Source of the DNA: Nitrososphaeraceae archaeon
GTDB lineage: Archaea; Thermoproteota; Nitrososphaeria; Nitrososphaerales; Nitrososphaeraceae
DNA length: 5,798 nt
NCBI GenBank assembly: GCA_025936955.1
Contig: JAICSL010000120.1
Coordinates: 1 to 5,798 of the forward strand
Reading direction: 5' to 3'
The first letter of the stretch is position 1; every line of letters starts with the position of its first letter. Under the pieces are notes generated by a model. The model had not been told where the DNA came from, ran no database searches, and saw only the letters and a list, made by a program, of their open reading frames with translations. This document shows, one piece after another, positions 1 through 4,798 of the stretch. A program made the translations under genes and the position numbers.

Positions 1-2
1 AC

Positions 3-371
3 AATGCATTTAGATCCACTGGATTATTATCCACTCAATTTAATGTACTACAAGCCATATATAATAGTGATTCGATCAGAATTTCTGATTTAGCAGACAA
101 GTTGGGAATGGATAGAACTACTCTTACCAGAAATTTATCAGTACTAGAAAGGCAGGGATTTATTGAAATTTCCCAAGGTAAAGATCATCGAACAAGATTT
201 GTGACTGTTACTCAAAAAGGACGTAACGCAGTAACCAAGACTATCTTGCTCTGGAATCAAGTCCAACACAAAGTAAAGCAAGAAATGGGTCAAAATTCGT
301 GGCGTGAATTGATGCAAAATTTAGGCCAATTACTAAAGGTCACCGAGCAACTAATTACACATAATAATTGA
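3..371 (+). CDS. MarR-family transcriptional regulator (5' end missing)
   Basis: The reading frame is open from the left edge (first whole codon at 3) to a TAA-less TGA stop at 369-371, so the N-terminus lies outside the window. About 122 residues are visible against a usual MarR length of 140-160. The first visible residues, with a GL-S--QF-VL-AI pattern, match the start of the MarR dimer/winged-helix domain. Next comes a helix-turn-helix (LADKLGMDRTTLTRNLSVLE), where LGMDRTTLTRN is the recognition helix, followed by a beta wing with the family's Asp-His-Arg-x-Arg and a V-T-V-T-x-x-G strand. The C-terminal amphipathic helices (WRELMQNLGQLLKV) would form the dimer interface. MarR proteins are cytoplasmic dimeric repressors, often ligand-sensing, that control exporters or stress genes. 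The target here is unknown. The nearest downstream gene on the same strand is the MFS transporter, 564 bp away. The internal ATG at 102 is not the start, because family homology extends upstream of it. Confidence 0.9.
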   Translation, partial: NAFRSTGLLSTQFNVLQAIYNSDSIRISDLADKLGMDRTTLTRNLSVLERQGFIEISQGKDHRTRFVTVTQKGRNAVTKTILLWNQVQHKVKQEMGQNSWRELMQNLGQLLKVTEQLITHNN

Positions 372-589
372 AATAAGTGCTCTAGCTAAACCAATTTATA
401 GTACTTAGGCATATCTCTTCTCTTGCATTTTAGCTCTTCTTCATTGTATTTTATCAGATAAGTAGAAAGACATCAACTAATCAGTTTATTCTTCAAAATT
501 ATAGCACTCACTTAAAGATAATCTAGATGCATAAAATATATCATTGCATGATGTTACTTCTTTCTAATGTCCAACCGAAGCGTATGATC

Positions 590-615
590 TTGAACTAGTT
601 ATCAAATAAGTTCAA
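590..615. repeat. Inverted repeat with 7-bp arms
   Basis: TTGAACT at 590-596 is the exact reverse complement of AGTTCAA at 609-615, with a 12-base spacer. An A-run (614-620) follows on the plus strand, so on the minus strand the repeat is preceded, not followed, by T residues. That does not fit a terminator for the minus-strand remnant ending at 639. It could be a protein-binding site for a dimeric regulator such as the nearby MarR protein, but that is inference only. A 7-bp match in AT-rich DNA can arise by chance. Confidence 0.3.
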
Positions 616-638
616 AAAAATATTACTATATTTTGGTA

Positions 639-846
639 TCATTTTACAGTAGCAAGTTTGACAAATATCCTTTCGAGTATATCAATCTTGAATAATACTT
701 CTTGATCTGGCATTTTCTTATCAGTAAGCTGCTTTGGATCCAGAGATCAACACTCTTTTAACACTGACATTCTCATCAAAGGTAGCTATAATATGACAAC
801 TTTGGTTTCTCAATTCCATAACCTTCAACCATAGTTTTAATTCCAT
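639..846 (-). pseudogene. Decayed small reading frame of unknown function
   Basis: On the minus strand an ATG at 846-844 opens a 41-codon frame ending at a TGA (723-721), with coding-like composition (for example ATFDENVSVKRVLISGSK). In the overlapping +1 frame, open from 746 down to a TGA at 641-639, 35 codons read on with a plausible charged/amphipathic pattern (KKMPDQEVLFKIDILERIFV). One frameshift between 746 and 724 would join them into a protein of roughly 65-70 residues. I do not recognise the family. The TATA-like sequence at about 854-863 lies too close to the ATG for a leaderless start. The reading as a frameshifted remnant is inference from residue composition alone; chance open frames are possible. 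Confidence 0.3.
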
Positions 847-906
847 GAAAAACCAAATATAGTATTAGTTACCAATTGATTCTTAACTTCAATTTCTCAC
901 GTGGAT

Positions 907-914
907 ATTTATAT
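907..914 (+). promoter_or_regulatory. TATA-like box of the MFS gene, likely leaderless transcript
   Basis: ATTTATAT is centred about 26 bases before the ATG at 936. That is the usual archaeal distance from TATA box to transcription start, which puts the start at or within a base or two of the initiation codon. The bases between (an AT-rich stretch ending in AAAAA) have no GGAG/GGTG Shine-Dalgarno match, which agrees with a leaderless mRNA. The transcription start itself is inferred. Confidence 0.55.
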
Positions 915-935
915 CAATTATAATAAAGCTAAAAA

Positions 936-2216
936 ATGAATAAAACCAATCGTTCGGCAGTTTCGAGTTTGCTATTTGCTAGGATAATATACGCAATAAA
1001 TTGGTTTAATATAGCTTCTATATTCTCTCAGATTGCTTCAGACTTCAAACAAGATATCTCTTTGCTAGGATTGCTTACTATGAGTTTCTTAATTGGTGTA
1101 GGTCTATTCCAAGTACCTGGTGGAATTCTCGCTGCAATACAGGGTTCTAGGAGAACTGCAATATATGGGATAACAATATCTTCGTCTGCAGCATTCCTTT
1201 GCGGTTTATCTTCACAATTACAAGAAATCGAAGTACTGCGGTTTATAGTAGGTCTTGGTATGGCATTATTCTTTGGTTCAAGCGTTACTTTGATTACAAG
1301 ATATCTAGGAAGAGGGTCTGAAGGGTTTGCGGTAGCGTTACTAAACTCAGCTCATTCAATAGGAGGAATTATAGGAATATTTGGGTGGGTAATTCTTGCA
1401 GGATTAGTAGGATGGAGACAAAGCCTATTGTTAGGTGGAGGCTTTGGATTGATAAGCTCTATATTCTTAGTTGCATTCTTACCAAACAAACAGTGGCAGG
1501 AAGAGAAAGGAGAAGAAATACAGCAGCAACAAGCACAACAAATACCAAAAGGAAAACATCTTCAAATCAGGATAGTAAACATTCGTAAAGTGTTATTTGA
1601 CAAGTCTCTATTTGTTTTTGGATTAGTATTGCTTGGAGCACAAATAGCATGGGGTTTACCTCTGACATTCTTAGTATTTTATTTGGAAGACTATTTGAAA
1701 ATAAATTCATCAACGGCTGGTTTTATTGCTGGTCTGGGTTTAATATCGGGTGTTATATCCGCGCCTGTCTTTGGGAGGATATACGATAATACAAAAAACA
1801 TAAAGAAACTTTTGTTTGTATGTGGCCTAGCAATGTCAGGCGGTCTAGCAGGAATTGCCATTACAACAACAACTTTGTCAGGACTATACATAGTTGGAAT
1901 TTCAAACGTTGTAATAGGAATCTTTTCGGCTGGGGTTTTTACTATAGCATATACCTCAGCCAAAGAAGCATACAGAAAATCAAAGATAGAAATGAAAAAC
2001 GAACAGAACATAGAGTCAACAATAACAAAGGACTCGTATGACACCTTGGCCATAGGCTGGGTTAATGGTTTATCGTTATTTGGGGCATTTTGGGTTCCAA
2101 TCCTATTTTCATTCGTTGTTCAACATGTAGGTTATGCTATCGCATGGTTATTAGGAGCTATCTGTAGTCTTTTGTTTATACTGCCATCACTTGGAATTAG
2201 GAATTACAACATATAA
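936..2216 (+). CDS. Major facilitator superfamily (MFS) transporter
   Basis: This complete 426-residue protein has about twelve hydrophobic membrane segments by eye, in two halves joined by a hydrophilic loop at residues 184-222 (rich in Glu and Gln, including QQQQ, then basic). That is the canonical 6+6 MFS layout and a normal length. The loop between helices 2 and 3 (residues 62-73, GGILAAIQGSRR) is a recognisable motif A (G-x-L-A-D-R-x-G-R-R) in which the Asp is Ala67. The counterpart loop in the second half (280-291, GRIYDNTKNIKK) keeps its Asp284. Helix 5 carries a glycine-rich SIGGIIGIFGW stretch (141-151), as in motif C-like packing regions. A charged loop at about 342-368 separates helices 10 and 11. 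It should sit in the cytoplasmic membrane and move a small solute by secondary transport. Substrate and direction cannot be read from sequence. The ATG at 936 is supported by the upstream TATA-like box. The MarR gene upstream is a candidate regulator. Confidence 0.93.
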   Translation: MNKTNRSAVSSLLFARIIYAINWFNIASIFSQIASDFKQDISLLGLLTMSFLIGVGLFQVPGGILAAIQGSRRTAIYGITISSSAAFLCGLSSQLQEIEVLRFIVGLGMALFFGSSVTLITRYLGRGSEGFAVALLNSAHSIGGIIGIFGWVILAGLVGWRQSLLLGGGFGLISSIFLVAFLPNKQWQEEKGEEIQQQQAQQIPKGKHLQIRIVNIRKVLFDKSLFVFGLVLLGAQIAWGLPLTFLVFYLEDYLKINSSTAGFIAGLGLISGVISAPVFGRIYDNTKNIKKLLFVCGLAMSGGLAGIAITTTTLSGLYIVGISNVVIGIFSAGVFTIAYTSAKEAYRKSKIEMKNEQNIESTITKDSYDTLAIGWVNGLSLFGAFWVPILFSFVVQHVGYAIAWLLGAICSLLFILPSLGIRNYNI

Positions 2217-2411
2217 AGTCAAAACTGGTTATAGAGAGCAGCTGCAATAATAACATACTGTTCTCCATTGTTACAATGACCTTTATAGTGGTATAAATTA
2301 ACCGGGAGAAATCACTATTAGTTTAGAGTTTATAACTAGACAGGACATTTTCAAAATCAAAGGATTAATAAGATGTAATTCTTTACACTCCGACCTTGAA
2401 ATATTTCCTAA
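2217..2411. other. Intergenic region downstream of the MFS gene
   Basis: No gene is seen. Two short perfect inverted repeats follow the MFS stop: CATTG-TTA-CAATG (2266-2278) and TTTATA-GTGG-TATAAA (2282-2297). Neither is followed by a clear T-run, so a terminator call is weak. The second repeat contains a TATA-like element (about 2291-2298), and another (TTTATAAC) lies at 2328-2335. Either could serve a plus-strand transcript towards the GC-raised island, but no start codon sits at the expected distance. Confidence 0.4.
2266..2297 (+). repeat. Tandem small inverted repeats after the MFS stop
   Basis: A 5-bp-arm, 3-base-loop hairpin (2266-2278) is followed three bases later by a 6-bp-arm, 4-base-loop hairpin (2282-2297), 50-81 bases beyond the MFS stop codon. 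They could protect or end the MFS mRNA. Both are short and AT-rich, and no strong uridine tract follows, so a function is uncertain. Confidence 0.3.
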
Positions 2412-2627
2412 GCGACTTCAACTGGCAAGGTCTTAGCCGTGCATGGTCTACTCGCTTTCGGTACTCGGACTAATGACAAGCGATCTTATTCTGAACTTGT
2501 TATTGTCAATTATGCGGATGCTGGGGTACCTGAGTACAATCCCACATCTTGGGAGGCGCCAAGTGATATAATTCCCCTTGTTACAAATTGTATACTTGAG
2601 TATATGGGTCACCTAAAAACGCAATAG
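2412..2627 (+). pseudogene. C-terminal-looking gene fragment in a GC-raised island
   Basis: The frame is open for 71 codons from just after a TAA (2409-2411) to a TAG stop (2625-2627). The only early start is a GTG at 2439, giving 62 residues. There is no Shine-Dalgarno site and no well-placed TATA box before it. The translation has natural protein composition (LVIVNYADAGVPEYNP, SWEAPSDIIPLV, CILEYMG). Base composition at 2401-2580 is about 46% GC, clearly above the roughly one-third GC of neighbouring non-coding DNA, which supports a once-coding origin. I do not recognise the family. The most economical reading is the tail of a truncated gene. A genuine small protein starting at GTG 2439, or an unrecognised structured RNA, remains possible. 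Confidence 0.35.
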
Positions 2628-2730
2628 TCATTTCCCAAAAGTCCTTAACTAATCTTTTTTTCATAGCTTGTGTCCATTTTAAATAACCATTGATTTTTCA
2701 GACATTATTTACATAACTAAGACGGCAAGT

Positions 2731-2764
2731 CTCTGGACCAGAGTTGAATTATTCATAATGAATA
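2731..2764. promoter_or_regulatory. Pair of perfect palindromes 20 bp apart (candidate operator)
   Basis: CTCTGG-A-CCAGAG occupies 2731-2743 and TATTCAT-A-ATGAATA occupies 2750-2764. Both are perfect and centred on a single A (2737 and 2757), so the centres are exactly 20 bp apart, about two helical turns on the same DNA face. A one-base centre is too tight for an RNA hairpin loop and suits a dimeric DNA-binding protein. The second palindrome overlaps the TATA-like box at 2761-2768, a position typical of repression. The operator role is inferred; the two half-site sequences differ, so a single regulator binding both is not assured. Confidence 0.35.
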
Positions 2765-2768
2765 TAAG
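2761..2768 (+). promoter_or_regulatory. TATA-like box preceding a broken leaderless frame
   Basis: AATATAAG is centred about 26 bases before the ATG at 2791, the same geometry as the MFS promoter. It suggests that a plus-strand leaderless gene once started, or a short transcript still starts, at 2791. Confidence 0.3.
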
Positions 2769-2790
2769 ACTATTGAAACGACAGTAAATT

Positions 2791-3024
2791 ATGGATAAAG
2801 ATTATAATCATCTATTGATGTTGCGTAGAGGCTCATACAAAAACTGACTTGAAGTTGAATAGGTCTATAATGACTACTTGTCTTTGAAAACTTGTAAATT
2901 ATACGATATTTATGGGTATCCCAACAGATAAAGTTCTGCGTACAATTTTTCAATAAACAACGATGGAGTGACGTAGAAACTAAATGAGGAAATCGAGAGA
3001 TTACACCAGGATGAACTAAAGTAA
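2791..3024 (+). pseudogene. Plus-strand frame broken by four internal stops
   Basis: Reading from the ATG at 2791, one frame stays protein-like across 77 codons but is interrupted by TGA (2845), TAG (2860), TAA (2929) and TAG (2974) before a TAA at 3022-3024. The segments between stops look coding-like, for example DYNHLLMLRRGSYK, KLYDIYGYPNR and LNEEIERLHQDELK. The first open segment is only 18 codons. Because all three stop codons occur, stop-codon recoding is not a good explanation and decay is more likely. The family is not recognised. The open runs are short (4-22 codons), so chance is a serious alternative. Confidence 0.2.
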
Positions 3025-3077
3025 TTATTTTGATGACCAATATCTTCAATCGAATTTAATCTGCTACCTTCAAAACT

Positions 3078-3161
3078 CTAGTTGACTCCAACAGCTTTTT
3101 TAGCCCTATCTGCTAAAGCCTTAGCTGCAACAAAGGATTGTTGTTTACTTCTGACTCTGGA
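3078..3161 (-). pseudogene. Short C-terminal gene remnant behind the dehydrogenase gene
   Basis: On the minus strand, 27 codons from 3161 down to a TAG at 3080-3078 read with a strongly helical, Ala/Lys-rich pattern (FVAAKALADRAKKAVGVN) that looks like the natural end of a protein. There is no start codon in this frame, because a TGA closes it at 3164-3162. The adjacent frame, just after the dehydrogenase stop, reads DINYDPESEVNNN across the same junction, so a frameshift near 3145-3155 may separate two parts of one former gene. It lies about 40 bp downstream of the dehydrogenase stop on the same strand. The family is not recognised. Confidence 0.27.
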
Positions 3162-3203
3162 TCATAGTTGATATCCTATGCCAAAGCATTAGAATAACAA
3201 ATA

Positions 3204-4673
3204 CTACTTATTAGCAACAACTATTCTATATATAGTCCCATCAAATGCAAGAATGTACATGTAGCCGTCATATGGATTGAATTTGATATCTGTAATCCCA
3301 CCAAATCCCCTTCCAAATATTATTTGATTAAGACTATCATAACTATTTGCAATACCGTCTGCAATTGGACCTGGAGGAAGAACCAAATCTGTTCTTTGTG
3401 TATTTAGTTTAAAATGGTAAATATTTCCATATTTCGCATCACCAACAAACATGTCGTTTTTGTATAGATTTCCAAGCTTGTCTGAATTAAGGAATGCAAT
3501 TCCGGTAGGAACCACTTTTCTAAACCAAGTGAATTGTGGTGGATGATATTTTCCATTTCCAGCAAAATCAACTAAATCTGTTGGATGAACTGGAGCTACG
3601 TACTGCTTCTCGGTTTGGTCAATACTATATCCATGTAGCCATATACCATCAATTTTATCATATCCACTATTAAATCCTGGATTAACAAGATTGATCTCAT
3701 CACCAAATGGCAAACCAATTTGTGTATCCCATAGAATTCCTGTAATAGGATCAAAAGCAAGCCCAAAGCTATTCCATATTCCGTATGAAAAGTAAAGGCT
3801 TAATGGAAATTTATTTCCAAGTATACCGTGCTTAATCGGTTTACCATCTTGGTCAACCGTAAGTATCCCACTTGTTCCATCAGGTTCACTGCCATTTTGG
3901 ATATTCTGTGCTTTAGTATTGTGTCCTTTAATTCCAACATCTCCAATGGTAATATACACATTTTTGTCAGGTCCTATGATGACCTTGCCTCCATTACCTA
4001 TAGCTCCTGGGATTGCTGGAAGATCTAACAAAAATTTCGGATTTACTAATTTGCTTTTGTTGTCACTTAGCTCATATCTATATAGGTGATTACCCGTTGG
4101 CTGTTTTCCTTCTGTAATATCATCTGATGTATGCGTCGGCGCTTGAGTATAGTATAGGAAAATGTACTCATTGCTAGTGGTAGTGTTAATATGATTAACA
4201 TTGGGGTTTCTGAGATCTAAAGTAGTAGAAGGATGAGGAGCGATTGCGATGCCCAACATACCTCTATGACCATACGTGGCTACACTTACATTAAGTAAAG
4301 GTTGTTGTAGTTGAGTGCCATTTACAATTCTTCTTACTGTGCCAGCATCTTTCTCTGTGACCAATACATCATTTGGTCCTAAAAATGCCATACTGGTCGG
4401 ATACTTTAAACCTCTGAAAATCACTTGTGCCTTTAGATGAGGATCAGCTATTGTCGGTACTTTAGGAGAAGGCAGACCAACTTCAGGATATTTTGAAACT
4501 AATGCTTTTGCAAAATGGCTATGGTAATGATGTTGTAATATTAGTAATATGGAATCAGGAAATTTGTCTTCTATGGAAGTACAAGTCAGAATGACTAAGA
4601 ATGCAATCACAATTATGCTTGTTATGCAGAACAACGATGATATGGAAATAAAACGAGGCATTAGAAACTTCAT
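3204..4673 (-). CDS. Membrane-anchored PQQ-dependent sugar dehydrogenase-like protein (GSDH family)
   Basis: This complete protein has 489 residues. Residues 8-30 form one hydrophobic segment (signal anchor or signal peptide) after a short basic N-terminus, so the rest should lie outside the membrane. From about residue 84 it follows the glucose/sorbosone dehydrogenase six-bladed propeller: FRGLKYPTSMAFLGPNDVLV and TEKDAGTVRRI (blade 1), HRGMLGIAIAPH (136-147), GGKVIIGPDKNVYITIGDVG (228-247), NSFGLAFDPITGILWDT (301-317), GDEINLVNPGFNSGY (324-338), PTGIAFLNSDKLGNLYKND (389-407), and GGITDIKFNPYDGYMYIL then DGTIYRI at the C-terminus. Characterised relatives oxidise aldose sugars with PQQ and calcium. 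Here the position that usually carries the catalytic His (HNGG) reads G226-N-G-G, and the Arg of the GxRN motif reads Trp300. Activity as a sugar oxidase is therefore doubtful, and the name reflects fold only. ATG 4673 is chosen for its full signal anchor; Met5 is an alternative start. The gene is divergent from the reductase at 4799. Confidence 0.85.
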   Translation of the reverse strand: MKFLMPRFISISSLFCITSIIVIAFLVILTCTSIEDKFPDSILLILQHHYHSHFAKALVSKYPEVGLPSPKVPTIADPHLKAQVIFRGLKYPTSMAFLGPNDVLVTEKDAGTVRRIVNGTQLQQPLLNVSVATYGHRGMLGIAIAPHPSTTLDLRNPNVNHINTTTSNEYIFLYYTQAPTHTSDDITEGKQPTGNHLYRYELSDNKSKLVNPKFLLDLPAIPGAIGNGGKVIIGPDKNVYITIGDVGIKGHNTKAQNIQNGSEPDGTSGILTVDQDGKPIKHGILGNKFPLSLYFSYGIWNSFGLAFDPITGILWDTQIGLPFGDEINLVNPGFNSGYDKIDGIWLHGYSIDQTEKQYVAPVHPTDLVDFAGNGKYHPPQFTWFRKVVPTGIAFLNSDKLGNLYKNDMFVGDAKYGNIYHFKLNTQRTDLVLPPGPIADGIANSYDSLNQIIFGRGFGGITDIKFNPYDGYMYILAFDGTIYRIVVANK

Positions 4674-4702
4674 TTTATATACAAGGTAGTTTCCTTTATG
4701 TA
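4674..4702 (-). promoter_or_regulatory. TATA-like elements upstream of the dehydrogenase gene
   Basis: Two candidates exist on the minus strand. TACATAAA (4702-4695) is centred about 26 bases before the ATG at 4673 and would give a leaderless transcript. TATATAAA (4681-4674) is the better TATA match but directly abuts the ATG. It would start transcription about 20 bases inside the annotated frame, beyond even the alternative Met5 codon. No Shine-Dalgarno match lies close before the ATG. The choice between them is open. Confidence 0.35.
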
Positions 4703-4770
4703 TTAAGCTGTTCTCTTTTGCTAGCTCTCTTGCTCTTAAAATCGAATGCCATTTTTATTGATGAAATAAA

Positions 4771-4785
4771 TTAAGTATATGAGGT
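4771..4785 (+). promoter_or_regulatory. TATA-like box and weak ribosome binding match before the reductase
   Basis: TTAAGTATAT (4771-4780) is about 23 bases before the ATG at 4799, close to the spacing for a leaderless start. It is followed at once by GAGGT (4781-4785), a 5-base match to the archaeal anti-Shine-Dalgarno sequence. That match is 13 bases from the ATG, longer than usual, and would be upstream of the predicted transcript start. A leaderless start is therefore favoured. The 125-bp region 4674-4798 serves both divergent genes. Confidence 0.4.
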
Positions 4786-4798
4786 TTAACGTGAAAAT

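Larger units (their letters stand above)
372..935. other. 564-bp intergenic region between MarR and MFS genes
   Basis: I see no intact gene here. The first part after the regulator is pyrimidine-rich (about 414-452, repeated TCTTC and TTTT runs), which could end transcription of the regulator in archaeal fashion, but there is no strong hairpin. The middle carries an inverted repeat at 590-615. From 639 to 846 the minus strand reads like a decayed coding sequence. The right end holds the TATA-like element of the MFS gene. Confidence 0.6.
2628..3203. other. Gene-poor region with palindromes and decayed frames
   Basis: These 576 bp between the fragment ending at 2627 and the minus-strand dehydrogenase contain no intact gene I can support. 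They hold the twin palindromes (2731-2764), a TATA-like box, a plus-strand frame broken by stops (2791-3024) and a short minus-strand tail (3078-3161). A minus-strand open frame of 86 codons exists at 2789-3049, but its composition is unlike a real protein. Confidence 0.5.

Noticed and set aside
1691..2053. 120-codon open frame on the minus strand
   Set aside because: It lies wholly inside the MFS gene, whose membrane-segment pattern and motifs clearly define the coding strand. It is a shadow frame.
2401..2600. Possible tRNA or other structured RNA in the GC-raised island
   Set aside because: I found no T-loop consensus, no acceptor-stem pairing and only weak 4-6 bp hairpins. An RNA is not excluded, but it is not supported.
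2791..3024. Stop-codon readthrough (pyrrolysine or selenocysteine) in the broken frame
   Set aside because: All three stop codons occur inside the frame, and no PYLIS/SECIS-like structure is evident. Decay or chance is simpler.
2789..3049. 86-codon open frame on the minus strand
   Set aside because: The translation is rich in Cys, His, Ser and Tyr with no domain-like pattern, and no promoter or ribosome site fits. It covers a region where the plus strand shows more protein-like segments. Probably chance.
3828..4028. 66-codon plus-strand open frame inside the dehydrogenase gene
   Set aside because: It is antisense to well-conserved propeller motifs and has no independent support.
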